This document shows, one piece after another, positions 46,704-56,600 of a stretch of 64,000 nt of DNA. The stretch spans positions 310,001-374,000 of the forward strand of contig NZ_CP150144.1 of NCBI RefSeq assembly GCF_037963145.1, read 5' to 3'. Within the stretch, counting starts at the first letter, position 1. Every line of letters begins with the position of its first letter. This DNA comes from Oceanobacillus sp. FSL K6-2867. GTDB taxonomy: Bacteria; Bacillota; Bacilli; Bacillales; Amphibacillaceae. The translations under genes were made by a program, and so were the position numbers. The notes under the pieces are model-generated. The model worked only from the letters and a program-made list of their open reading frames with translations, did no database searches and was not told where the DNA came from.

Positions 46704-47169
46704 AAACCTTTCTCCCTTACATTAAACTAAACATTGATCACCCGAATTTTTCTAATGACATAAATCATATCATATACCTTTAGTTCACATATTACAAATA
46801 ATTTTTTTATTGTCTTTATCAAGTTTATGAGTCTTTTCATAATTCATTCGATTTTTAATAGACTATGAGTCTAGCATAAAAATACTGTAAAATTTGAAAA
46901 GCCTTTTCATCATTAAATATAAGAATTTTTCTCACTTGCATAAAACAAAAATAAAAAGCACATTTTTGTGTTAAAAGCAACTATTTTTTGTGCCTTTGTA
47001 TCCAGAAGTTACCTTTCTCCACTAAATCTACAAATCTTCATGAACATTTTGTGAAGCATTTCTCATACTCTTGTATTTTAAGCAATTGCGTACTATTATA
47101 TAGGACGATATTTGTGTTTACCTTTATATTGCGCAAAAAAACAGATTATTAACAGAAAGGGGTATATAC
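46704..47169. other. Intergenic region with qox promoter (466 bp)
   Basis: Divergent upstream region of the drug pump and qoxA. A likely qox promoter is TTGTAT (47071-47076), 17 bases, TATTAT (47094-47099). Further upstream AAGCACA and TGTGCCTT (about 46958-46997) form a loose dyad that could bind a regulator. No gene. Confidence 0.45.
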
Positions 47170-48069
47170 ATGAAACTTAAATGGACCTTACTAACATTCA
47201 TTTTCACTATAGCCACAGTGTTAACAGGTTGTGAGCCTTTATTAGTTTTAGATCCAAAGGGACCACAAGCTGAAACTACCGCTGATGTTATATGGATATC
47301 CATCTTTACAATGTCGTTCATTGTTATTGCCGTACTCGTATTACTTATCGTTATCCTTGTAAAATACCGCGCATCAAAACAGGATGATGATTATGAACCA
47401 CCGCATATTGAGGGGAATCCGATTGTCGAAGGAATTATTGTTGGTATACCAATTTTAATTGTCATCTTCCTATCCATTGTCTCTGTTGTATCAACCTACC
47501 AAGTTGAAACAGTGCCAGAAGGATATGAAGATCAAGAGCCGTTGGTAATATACGCTTCTTCATCAAACTGGAAATGGCATTTCAGCTATCCAGAAGAAGA
47601 TATTGAAACAGTCAATTATGTATTTATCCCAACAGACCGTTCCGTCCAGTTCAAGCTATACTCACACGGTCCAATTACAAGCTTTTGGATACCGCAGTTA
47701 GCCGGACAAAAATACGCGATGGCTGACATGGTAACAACGATTAACTTAGCGGCTGAATCATCTGGAGAATTCATGGGCAGAAATGCTAACTTCAGTGGTG
47801 AAGGTTTTGCTGAAAATACGTTTAACGTTAAAGCAATGCCACAAGATGAATTCGATACTTGGGTAGAAGATATTCAGGCTACCGCTGATCCATTAACAGA
47901 AGATGTATTCAATGAATTGTTAGAACCTGGGCATCTAGGTCAGCTTTCTTTCACAGGAACACATCTTGAATTTGCACCAGCACCTGAAGGTGAACATGGT
48001 GGACATAATCATGGGTCATCTGATGATGAGCATGATCAACATGATGAATCAGAGCATGATCATCATTAA
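47170..48069 (+). CDS. qoxA: Cytochrome aa3 quinol oxidase subunit II, with His-rich tail
   Basis: A 299-residue lipoprotein subunit of the terminal quinol oxidase. The signal peptide ends in the lipobox LTGC (Cys21), followed by two membrane helices (about 40-66 and 88-110) and an external cupredoxin domain. The Cu-A ligands (CxxxC) of cytochrome c oxidases are absent, with ENTFNV at that position, which marks a quinol oxidase. The last 26 residues are unusual: mostly His, Asp, Glu and Gly (HGGHNHG ... HDHH), a likely metal-binding extension. ATG 47170 follows AAAGGGG. First gene of qoxABCD. Confidence 0.94.
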   Translation: MKLKWTLLTFIFTIATVLTGCEPLLVLDPKGPQAETTADVIWISIFTMSFIVIAVLVLLIVILVKYRASKQDDDYEPPHIEGNPIVEGIIVGIPILIVIFLSIVSVVSTYQVETVPEGYEDQEPLVIYASSSNWKWHFSYPEEDIETVNYVFIPTDRSVQFKLYSHGPITSFWIPQLAGQKYAMADMVTTINLAAESSGEFMGRNANFSGEGFAENTFNVKAMPQDEFDTWVEDIQATADPLTEDVFNELLEPGHLGQLSFTGTHLEFAPAPEGEHGGHNHGSSDDEHDQHDESEHDHH

Positions 48070-48143
48070 CTTGAAAGACTACGAATAGAACAGCTAGATT
48101 AATAATCTAAATGTATTTGAACTTCTCGAAAGGAGTAACAAAC

Positions 48144-50093
48144 ATGGAATTTTTTGAAAGATTCGCTATCCCCCATCCAGATCCAATGATTTATGCATCC
48201 ATGGTAGCAATTGTTCTTGTTTCCATCGCAATCTTTGCCGGATTAACTTACTTTAAAAAATGGGGCTATTTATGGAACGAATGGTTAACAACGACTGACC
48301 ATAAACGAATCGGTATAATGTATTTAATTTCCGCTTTACTAATGCTATTCCGTGGTGGCGCAGATGCTATCATGATGCGTATACAGCTTTCCAGTCCTGA
48401 AATGGAATTCTTAAACGCTCAACATTATAATGAGGTTTTTACAACACACGGAGTTGTAATGATCTTCTTTATGGCGATGCCGTTCGTTATCGGATTAATG
48501 AACTACATCGTACCACTGCAAATCGGTGCTCGTGACGTTGCATTTCCGAGACTAAACGCACTTAGCTTCTGGTTATTCTTTGCAGGAGCAATGCTATTTA
48601 ATATTTCATTTGTTATTGGTGGCTCCCCTGACGCAGGATGGACCAACTACTTCCCACTGGCGGGTAATGAGTTCAGTCAATCTGTTGGCGTAAACTATTA
48701 CATGTGGGCACTGCAGATTTCTGGTCTTGGAACATTGATGACAGGTATTAACTTTATCGTAACGATTTTCAAAATGAGAGCTCCTGGCATGAAATTAATG
48801 AAAATGCCACTATTTACATGGTCAGCCCTCATCACAAACGTAATTATTGTGTTTGCTTTCCCAGTTTTAACAGTAGCACTTTTAATGGGAACGCTAGACC
48901 GTCAATTTGGAACTTCATTCTTTGCGACAGGCAATGGCGGAATGGATATGTACTGGGCAAACCTGTTCTGGGTTTGGGGACATCCAGAGGTTTACATTTT
49001 GATCCTTCCAGCATTCGGTATTTACAGTGAGATTATTTCGACCTTCTCACAACGGAACTTATATGGATATAAATCAATGGTTGCATCCATGGTGTTAATT
49101 TCCCTGCTCTCATTCTTTGTATGGGTACACCATTTCTTTACAATGGGACAGGGCGCATTAACAAATAGTATCTTCTCGATTACAACGATGGCAATTGCCA
49201 TACCAACCGGGATTAAGATATTTAACTGGCTCCTGACGATGTGGAAAGGTAAAATAAGGTTTACCGTCCCAATGCTTTATTCAGTAGCCTTCATTCCACT
49301 TTTCACAGTTGGGGGCGTAACTGGTGTAATGCTTGCAATGGCTAGTGCTGACTATCAATATCACAACACAATGTTCTTAGTTGCACACTTCCACAATACA
49401 ATTATTCCTGGTGTTGTTTACGCAATGCTAGCTGGATTAACGTATTGGTGGCCAAAAATGTTCGGTTTTATCCTGAACGAACGAATCGGGAAATGGGCTT
49501 TCTGGTTTAACGTTGTCGGCTTTGTGTTAGCATTCTTCCCAATGTACATCACTGGTTTAGACGGGCAAGCTCGTCGTATGTACACTTACTCGGAAGCTAC
49601 AGGTTTTGGTCCGTTGAACATGGTTTCATTTGTTGGAGCAGGTTTAATGGCAATTGCATTCATCCTGATCGCTTACAATATTTTCTATAGTATTAAAAAC
49701 TCACCTAGAAATGTTGGAGATGATCCATGGAATGGTCGTTCATTAGAATGGGCGACACATAACCCAGTACCTGAGTACAACTTTGCAATTACACCTGAAG
49801 TAAACTCAAGCCAAGCATTCTGGGATCATAAGAAAAAGACCCATACTTTATTTAAAGAAAAAATTAGTAAAATCCACATGCCTAATAATAGTGGTATACC
49901 AATTATAATGGCTGGTATCCTCTTTGTATTTGGATTCTCGTTTGTGTTTAGTATTTGGCCAGCCGTTATTATCGCAGCCATTGCATTCTTCGGATGCATG
50001 ATGTATAGCTCATTTGAAAATGATCAAGGGCGTTATATTTCTGAAGAAGAAGTTAAAGAAACAGAAGAGAAATTTGGAGGTGCTAAGAAATGA
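48144..50093 (+). CDS. qoxB: Cytochrome aa3 quinol oxidase subunit I
   Basis: The catalytic subunit, 649 residues as in B. subtilis. It binds heme a and the heme a3-CuB centre and pumps protons while reducing O2. Ligand motifs are seen: TTHGVVMIFFMAMP (heme a His), WVWGHPEVYILILPAFG (CuB His and cross-linked Tyr), VHHFFTMG (two CuB His) and LVAHFHNT (heme His pair). A methionine 11 codons upstream is in frame, but ATG 48144 follows AAAGGAG and starts MEFFERFAIPHPDP as in the family. The stop overlaps the qoxC start (ATGA). Confidence 0.96.
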   Translation: MEFFERFAIPHPDPMIYASMVAIVLVSIAIFAGLTYFKKWGYLWNEWLTTTDHKRIGIMYLISALLMLFRGGADAIMMRIQLSSPEMEFLNAQHYNEVFTTHGVVMIFFMAMPFVIGLMNYIVPLQIGARDVAFPRLNALSFWLFFAGAMLFNISFVIGGSPDAGWTNYFPLAGNEFSQSVGVNYYMWALQISGLGTLMTGINFIVTIFKMRAPGMKLMKMPLFTWSALITNVIIVFAFPVLTVALLMGTLDRQFGTSFFATGNGGMDMYWANLFWVWGHPEVYILILPAFGIYSEIISTFSQRNLYGYKSMVASMVLISLLSFFVWVHHFFTMGQGALTNSIFSITTMAIAIPTGIKIFNWLLTMWKGKIRFTVPMLYSVAFIPLFTVGGVTGVMLAMASADYQYHNTMFLVAHFHNTIIPGVVYAMLAGLTYWWPKMFGFILNERIGKWAFWFNVVGFVLAFFPMYITGLDGQARRMYTYSEATGFGPLNMVSFVGAGLMAIAFILIAYNIFYSIKNSPRNVGDDPWNGRSLEWATHNPVPEYNFAITPEVNSSQAFWDHKKKTHTLFKEKISKIHMPNNSGIPIIMAGILFVFGFSFVFSIWPAVIIAAIAFFGCMMYSSFENDQGRYISEEEVKETEEKFGGAKK

Positions 50094-50686
50094 AGATAGA
50101 TCACTCGCAACCTCTTGAATACGGAACACACAAAAATGAAATGAATATCTTAGGCTTCTGGGTTTTCCTAGGCGCTGAAATCATGCTTTTTGCAACACTA
50201 TTTACCTCGTTTTTCATTTATGAAAACAGATTTGGAAATGGACCTAGTGGTGCAGAAATCTTTGAAATAACACCTGTTTTAATTGAAACGGTTGTACTAT
50301 TAACAAGTAGTTTTACAATCGGTCTTGCAATTAACGCTATGCGTTTAAATCGCCCAAAAGCAATGTTAGGCTTCTTAGCTGTAACCTTACTTCTTGGCGC
50401 AACATTCCTTAGCGTTGAGATTTATGAATTTGTTCACTATTACCATGTAGGAGCAACACTGCAAACTAGTGGCTTTACCGGCATTCTATTAACAACACTT
50501 GGAACACACGGTGCCCACGTAACCTTTGGTTTGTTCTGGGGAATTGCTATTCTCTTGCAAATTAAAAAGCGTGGCCTGACATTAGAAACGACCAATAAAT
50601 CTTTTATTTTCTCTCTATATTGGCACTTTCTTGATGTTATGTGGATTTTCATTTTCAGCTTCATCTACTTGAAAGGAATGATGTAA
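50090..50686 (+). CDS. qoxC: Cytochrome aa3 quinol oxidase subunit III
   Basis: A 198-residue, five-helix subunit that stabilises the catalytic core. Family markers are ILGFWVFLGAEIMLFATLFTSFFIY (helix 1), SVEIYEFVHYY and GTHGAHVTFGLFWG, and SLYWHFLDVMWIFIF at the end. It overlaps qoxB by four bases and is followed one base later by qoxD, so translation is tightly coupled. Confidence 0.95.
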   Translation: MKIDHSQPLEYGTHKNEMNILGFWVFLGAEIMLFATLFTSFFIYENRFGNGPSGAEIFEITPVLIETVVLLTSSFTIGLAINAMRLNRPKAMLGFLAVTLLLGATFLSVEIYEFVHYYHVGATLQTSGFTGILLTTLGTHGAHVTFGLFWGIAILLQIKKRGLTLETTNKSFIFSLYWHFLDVMWIFIFSFIYLKGMM

Positions 50687-50687
50687 C

Positions 50688-50969
50688 ATGAAGGAACTAT
50701 TTCCAATAAAACAAGTCAATGGCTTTGTTTTCTCATTGCTGCTAACTGTTGTTGCACTTAGTGTTTACTTCATGGATATGTCATTTAAAGCAGGTATGAC
50801 TATTCTGCTCGTAACTGCTTTTATTCAAGCAACGGTGCAATTCGTCATGTTTATGCATGCCGGCGAGAGCGATGATAAACGAACAATCTTCACTACCCTA
50901 TACTACAGTGCCTTGATTGCATTAGTGACCATATTTGGTTCATTACTGGCAATGGTATGGGATATGTAA
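50688..50969 (+). CDS. qoxD: Cytochrome aa3 quinol oxidase subunit IV
   Basis: A 93-residue, three-helix subunit IV. The pattern NGFVFSLLLTVVALSVYFMDMSF, ILLVTAFIQATVQFVMFMH and IALVTIFGSLLAMVW is that of the CyoD/QoxD family, which helps assembly of the oxidase. It is somewhat shorter than other QoxD proteins. Last gene of the operon, followed by a strong terminator. Confidence 0.93.
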   Translation: MKELFPIKQVNGFVFSLLLTVVALSVYFMDMSFKAGMTILLVTAFIQATVQFVMFMHAGESDDKRTIFTTLYYSALIALVTIFGSLLAMVWDM

Positions 50970-50974
50970 ATACC

Positions 50975-51010
50975 AAAAAAGCGAGCGTCACAGGACGCTC
51001 GCTTTTTTTA
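50975..51010 (+). terminator. Terminator of the qox operon
   Basis: AAAAAAGCGAGCGTC / GACGCTCGCTTTTTT with a four-base loop and a T7 tail. The A/T symmetry lets it act in both directions. Confidence 0.95.
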
Positions 51011-51029
51011 TTATTAAATTTAATTCATT

Positions 51030-51263
51030 TTATAAAAGGGTTCTCTTCCCCTCACCATGCTTGTTGACCATTTCCTCTGTCGCAACAAGAAATGTACCCA
51101 TTATCCAAATAAACGCTGCACTCATAATTGTACCCACACCAATACCAACCAGCCCTTGGTAATCGCTTACATATACCCCATAAGAAAAAATGCCAATTCC
51201 AAGGAAAACCAACGTACCACAAATATATTTTATTAGATTCAAAATTGCCGCATGTGTTTTCAT
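51030..51263 (-). CDS. Small two-helix membrane protein
   Basis: A 77-residue protein with two hydrophobic segments (about 10-30, LIKYICGTLVFLGIGIFSYGV; and 38-60, GLVGIGVGTIMSAAFIWIMGTFLV) and a charged C-terminus. ATG 51263 is preceded by GGGAGG with a ten-base gap. No family recognised. It is convergent with qoxD and shares its bidirectional terminator; a respiratory role is possible only by proximity. Confidence 0.7.
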   Translation of the reverse strand: MKTHAAILNLIKYICGTLVFLGIGIFSYGVYVSDYQGLVGIGVGTIMSAAFIWIMGTFLVATEEMVNKHGEGKRTLL

Positions 51264-51369
51264 TTGAAACGACCTCCCTTACTTACTATTATTTACCACG
51301 TTCACACTTTTGTCAAACATTTATTTCTAATTTGTGAACTCTAACTTTCAAACTTGACAAATAATGAAA

Positions 51370-51408
51370 GCATTAATAACCAGGGGTGTTCCTCCCGGTT
51401 ATTAATGC
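51370..51408 (-). terminator. Terminator after the DUF4145 gene
   Basis: GCATTAATAACC / GGTTATTAATGC perfect 12-base stem with inner GGG/CCC pairs, 13 bases past the stop at 51421; T-rich on the minus side. Confidence 0.8.
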
Positions 51409-51420
51409 TGCTCCATCGCT

Positions 51421-52554
51421 TCAATTTATATGAATGGAAGTGCTGCTTGCTTGTATTTGCTTCATTTGTTCAAATAAACTTTTAATTGTTCCAATTCCCG
51501 CATTGTCATACTTAGCTAAAATAACTAATTCTTTCGGCAGCTGCCCAACTCTTTCTATTTGATCTGCACGCAGCTGCTTCAGTAAGCTTGGGAAGCCAGA
51601 AAAGATATCCTCATCAAGAGATACTTTTGCCAATTCTTCTGTTACAATAAGGTACTCTGCTTTAAAAAAGAAAAATAATTCTCCAGGACGTTCAAGCGTA
51701 ATTTTTCTTCGCTGCTTCTCTTCTTCTATAAACATTTTCAATTCATCAAAAAGTATTTCTTCATTTTTAGCGCTATAGCGCTTTACATGTGCCGATAATC
51801 CTTCTAAGTTATTTGGGAGCTCACTCATAATCCGCGCCTGCTGCTCAGCTCCCAGCCGGATTAAGTACATCTCTGAACGGTCAAAACGCTGTGGCAAAAG
51901 GAATGCATCTCGCAAAAAGTGCGGAATTTCCAGCTCTCTATTTTTATATATAAGCTTTCGAATCTCAGTAAATCCTGGTGGTAATGGGTTAGAAGTTTTT
52001 TCTGCAGCTGATTTCCTTTTATCATCAGTTTCAAATTTTTTATCATGCTTCCCTACCGAAGCATTTAACAATTCCTCCAATGCACCTAAACGAAATTCTA
52101 TTTCTGAAATATCATAGTGTTCTTTTCCCAGAGTTGCTGGATCCTGGTATTCTGGAAATACAAATTCAATCGGACCATATGTCTCCACATACCATCTTAC
52201 AATCTCATAAACAGCTTCCCATGATTCCAGCGCCTCCGAATAACGGAATTTCCGTGTATCATGTGCAGCCTGATTGCCTAACATTCGCACAGAATGTAAA
52301 GCATCCCGAACCTCTCTGGTTATGTATCCATTATCATTTAGCGTATCAATTCTCTCGATCAGTGTTAGGCTCATTCTAGAAGGCAGCCCTTCCACTTTCA
52401 TTACGAGCTGCAAGATTGTTTCTACAAAAACCCTTGCATGTGTGAGCATTGTCCGCGGGCTGGCAAATATACTATTTTCAAGTTCTCTAGCAACAAATGC
52501 CAGCTCTTTATTCATCTGTTCCAAAAAATGATAGTAATAATTGTTCATCTCCAT
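51421..52554 (-). CDS. DUF4145-domain protein of unknown function
   Basis: A 377-residue cytosolic protein. The N-terminal 120 residues (ELAFVARELENSIFASPRTMLTHARVFVETILQLV ... SVRMLGNQAAHDTRKF ... EIVRWYV) match DUF4145, a helical domain also found next to helicase and nuclease domains in type I restriction subunits. A polar linker follows, then an alpha/beta region and a C-terminal helical part (PSLLKQLRADQIERVGQLPKELVILAKYDNAGIGTIKSLFEQM), which reads somewhat like a helix-hairpin-helix. No catalytic motif is visible. Monocistronic with its own terminator. Confidence 0.75.
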   Translation of the reverse strand: MEMNNYYYHFLEQMNKELAFVARELENSIFASPRTMLTHARVFVETILQLVMKVEGLPSRMSLTLIERIDTLNDNGYITREVRDALHSVRMLGNQAAHDTRKFRYSEALESWEAVYEIVRWYVETYGPIEFVFPEYQDPATLGKEHYDISEIEFRLGALEELLNASVGKHDKKFETDDKRKSAAEKTSNPLPPGFTEIRKLIYKNRELEIPHFLRDAFLLPQRFDRSEMYLIRLGAEQQARIMSELPNNLEGLSAHVKRYSAKNEEILFDELKMFIEEEKQRRKITLERPGELFFFFKAEYLIVTEELAKVSLDEDIFSGFPSLLKQLRADQIERVGQLPKELVILAKYDNAGIGTIKSLFEQMKQIQASSTSIHIN

Positions 52555-52649
52555 TTTGCGTAATCTCCTAGCTGTAAAAACTCAAGTCAAATTATAATTT
52601 TACCACAGAACGAGGGCTGACTGTTTTTATTTCTTTGTATCCATAGAAA

Positions 52650-52680
52650 AAACTACTTATCACATACCAATAAGTAGTTT
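52650..52680 (-). terminator. Terminator after the tetR gene
   Basis: AAACTACTTAT / ATAAGTAGTTT stem with a T6 run on the minus strand. Confidence 0.8.
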
Positions 52681-52692
52681 CTCAAACTGCCA

Positions 52693-53529
52693 TTATTCAA
52701 AGCTGAAGTGGTGTCTCAGTTTAAAATAGATAGCTTGACATTCTGCATGATGACGGATATTTTCCAGCAGTCCACTTATTAATGCCCTGCTTAAGCTTGG
52801 TTTTCGTAGCTCTTTCTTCAATAAAGTCAGTGATTCTCTTTCAATTTCCCCTTCAACTTCCTCTAACGCACGGTCCATCAGCATCAACATTTCTTCTGTC
52901 GTTATTTCTTCATTTAATGGTTTTTTCATTAATTGAACGAAATCTTTAGTCAAAAAAGGAATTGTTGTATAAGCAGCTAATAAATTCGTCTTTTCAACAA
53001 GTGATTTGCAAAGTGTATCTAAATCAACTTGTAAATTAAGGAAGAAAAAAAGTTCTGAATAAGTTTTCATGAAACCTTGAATACAATATACGAGATCATA
53101 CTTCATTCGTTCTACTTCATATCCGTATATTTTCTCAACCATATATAGAATGGATTCCTCAATTAACTGGCTATAATAACGCATTTTTATTATCAATTCA
53201 TCATTTAATGAATGTGCCTGTTCTTGAATGAAAATTTTCGCGAATTCAGAGTGCTCATAATACGAGTCAAAACATAGGTGGTAAAATTCATATAATAATC
53301 TATCCTTATCATCTTCACTTCTGACCAAGTAGTCAATGCTTGATACATATTTCATCATAAAGTGGTCAATTATAGCTAGAATCAGTGCATCTTTTGACTT
53401 AAACGATAAATAAAAAGCTCCTTTTGAAATTCCGCAATGATCGGTTATTTGCTGAATCGAAGTTGCATTAAAACCTTGTTTTGCAAAAAGCTCCAGTGCC
53501 TTATCCATAATTAGTTGTTTTTTTGCCAC
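52693..53529 (-). CDS. TetR family repressor of the RND exporter
   Basis: A 278-residue regulator with an N-terminal TetR HTH (about 4-50; KKQLIMDKALELFAKQGFNATSIQQITDHCGISKGAFYLSFKSKDALILAI) and a large helical ligand-binding part, longer than most TetR proteins. An ATG at 53565 is in frame, but GTG 53529 behind GGAAAGGAAG gives the usual short N-terminus and leaves the operator outside the gene. It is divergent from the RND gene. A 14-base sequence found in the promoter (53567-53580) recurs inside this gene (53322-53335), a likely second operator. Functionally like YerO/YerP of B. subtilis. Confidence 0.88.
   Translation of the reverse strand: MAKKQLIMDKALELFAKQGFNATSIQQITDHCGISKGAFYLSFKSKDALILAIIDHFMMKYVSSIDYLVRSEDDKDRLLYEFYHLCFDSYYEHSEFAKIFIQEQAHSLNDELIIKMRYYSQLIEESILYMVEKIYGYEVERMKYDLVYCIQGFMKTYSELFFFLNLQVDLDTLCKSLVEKTNLLAAYTTIPFLTKDFVQLMKKPLNEEITTEEMLMLMDRALEEVEGEIERESLTLLKKELRKPSLSRALISGLLENIRHHAECQAIYFKLRHHFSFE
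53322..53335. promoter_or_regulatory. Second copy of the TetR operator, inside the tetR gene
   Basis: TGACCAAGTAGTCA, identical over 14 bases to 53567-53580, about 245 bases away. It could allow looping or a roadblock. Confidence 0.6.
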
Positions 53530-53558
53530 ATTTTCCACTTCCTTTCCCGCTTCTGACA

Positions 53559-53587
53559 TTGACAATTGACCAAGTAGTCATTATTAT
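53559..53587 (+). promoter_or_regulatory. Promoter of the RND exporter gene
   Basis: TTGACA (53559-53564), 17 bases, TATTAT (53582-53587). The operator 53567-53580 fills the spacer. Confidence 0.8.
53567..53580. promoter_or_regulatory. TetR operator in the RND promoter
   Basis: TGACCAAGTAGTCA is an imperfect palindrome (TGAC...GTCA ends) between the -35 and -10 boxes, so binding should block RNA polymerase. Confidence 0.7.
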
Positions 53588-53629
53588 AAATAACGTAGTA
53601 TCATAAGTCAAATAAGGGCAGGTGTAAAG

Positions 53630-56600
53630 GTGAAAGGTATTGTAAATTTTGTCCTGAAAAATAAACTGGCAGTATGGCTGCTGACTATTATTATTACTGC
53701 ATCAGGTATTTATTCAGGGACGCGAATGAAAACGGAGATGATTCCGGATATTAATATTCCATACCTCATGGTGATGGATGTATTTCCAGGTGCAACTCCA
53801 GAACAGGTTATGGATGAAGTTTCCATACCAATTGAAAAAGCAATTAACGGGCTTGAAGACATTAAGGCCGTTTATTCCAATTCATCATCTAATATCGCAA
53901 ATATTCAAGTCGAATATGATTACGGTATTGATATGGATGAGAAAAAACGTGAACTGCAATCAGCACTGGATAATGTCAAATTGCCAGATGATGCACAGGA
54001 ACCAATTATCTCATCAATCAGCATGAACATGATGCCGGTTGTAGCATTAAGTGTCAGTAGTTCTTCAGAAGATATTGTAGAACTGACATCAACCGTTAAC
54101 GATATTTTACTACCCAAAATCGAAAAACTTGATGGTGTTGCATCTGCGACCATCACAGGGCAACACATTGAAGAGGTTGAACTGACATATGATCAGGAAT
54201 TGATGGCAGAGCTTGATATCACTGAAGATACGGTTGAGGAAATGATACAAGCTAGTGATATGGCCGTTTCTTTAGGACTTTATGAATTTGAAGAAGGTGA
54301 GCAGGCTGTAGCAGTAGATGGAAAGTTCATGACAGAAGATGAGCTTAAAGGTATGCTTATCCCTGTGACACCAACAGAAGCAAATCCTGCTCCATTTGTA
54401 GAACTAGGAGACATTGCAACAATCGAGACTGTTGGTAAAGTAGAGTCTGTATCCCGTACAAATGGCGAGAATGCAATAGCAATCCAAATTGTCAAAGGAC
54501 AACAGGATAATACGGTCGACGTAGTAAATGAAGTAAAGGACTTAGTTGAAGAAGAAGTAAAAGCTAATGAAGGATTAATTATTGATGTATCTCTTGACCA
54601 AGGTCAGCCAATTCAGGATTCCGTCAATACGATGATTGAAAAAGCGTTGTTCGGCGGTTTAATTGCTGTTCTGATTATATTACTTTTCTTACGTGACTTT
54701 AAATCAACGATTATTTCCATTATTTCGATTCCAGTATCCATCTTTATGGCATTGCTTCTGTTAAACTGGATGGATATTACTTTAAATATTATGACGCTAG
54801 GTGCGGTTACCGTGGCAATTGGCCGGGTAATTGATGACTCCATCGTTGTAGTAGAAAATATTTATCGGAGGATCCACCTAAAAGAAGAAAAGCTTTCTGG
54901 AAGAGCTCTGGTCCGCGAGGCAACAATAGAAATGTTTAAACCAATTCTATCTTCAACTATCGTTACAGTTGCTGTATTTGCTCCACTCATTTTTGTTGGC
55001 GGTATGGTTGGTGAATTGTTTATGCCTTTCGCATTAACAATGACATTTGCGCTTCTTGCTTCCTTAATCGTTGCGATTACAATTGTACCTGCACTTTCAC
55101 ATTTCTTATTCAAGAAAAAATTATATGGTGAAAAAGCAGAAAGCCAGCATAAGGAGCAAGGGAAGCTTGCAAGAGGCTATAAAAAGGTTCTCGACTGGAC
55201 ACTAAATCATAAAGTGATTATGTCCATCCTATCAATTGTATTATTAGTCGGTAGCTTGCTGTTAACGCCTTTAATCGGCTTCAGTTTCTTAGGCAGCGAA
55301 GAAGAAAAAGTAATGTACCTAACGTATACTCCTGAAGCTGGCGAATTAATGGATGATACACTTGAAAACATTACAGAGGTTGAAGACGAATTATTAACAC
55401 ATGAAGATATCGATATTGTTCAGCTTTCTGTAAATGATTCAGACACTGCAGATCCAAATGCAGCTATGATGGGCGGCGGAGCTGGCGGCGCATTAATGTA
55501 CTTAATCTTCGACCCAGATATGGAAGACTTTCCACAAGCACGGGATGAGATCTTAGAATATGTCACAAATATCGACCAATCAGGTGAATGGAAAAGCCAG
55601 GACTTCTCTTCAATGGGAATGGCTACGAATGAAGTAAGCTATACATTCTATAGCGAGGATTTAGATAATTTAAACGAAGCTGTTCACATGGTAGAAGAAG
55701 AAGTTAGTAAAATTGATGGAATTGACGATGTTTCATCAAGTGCAGAGGATGCGTATATTGAACATGTATTGAAAGTAGATCAGCAAGATCTGCTCCAATA
55801 TGGTTTAACAACTGGTCAAATTGTTATGATGCTTAATACATCATCAACAAAGGATGTCATCACAACAGTAGAAAAAGACGGCGAGACACTTGATGTTATT
55901 GTACAGCAAGAGCAAACTTTTGACCCGCAATCCATCGAGGAAATGCTGGAAATTCCAGTACCATTGCAAATGGAGCCTGGAACAACAATTCCGCTTTCCG
56001 AGCTTGTAACGGTTGAAGAAGGAACAACGATGAATACACTATCACGCAGTAACAATGAGTACTACGCTACTGTTACTGGAACAATTGTAGAAGATGATAT
56101 TTCAAAAGCAACAGCTGATGTTGATGCAGCAATTGAAGTGCTTGACTTACCAAAAGGCGTATCCATGGGCGTTGATGGTGTTGCAGCAGATATGGAAGAA
56201 ACATTTACTCAGCTAGGTGTTGCAATGCTTGCTGCAATCGCAATCGTATACTTCGTCTTAGTTGTCACGTTCGGTGAAGGACTTGCACCATTTGCAATTC
56301 TGTTCTCCCTTCCATTTGCAATTATTGGTTCGTTCGTTGGACTGCTTATTGCCGGAGAAACCATTTCCGTTTCCGTTATGATGGGTCTCCTCATGTTAAT
56401 TGGTATTGTAGTAACAAACGCAATTGTGCTAGTTGATCGAATCATCCACATGGAACGAGATGGTATGGGACTGCGTGAAGCAATTCTCGAAGCTGGGGCA
56501 ACACGACTTCGCCCAATATTAATGACCGCTCTAGCAACAATGGGCGCATTACTTCCGTTAGCATTTGGTAATGGCGGTGGCGGTTTAATTTCGAAAGGTC

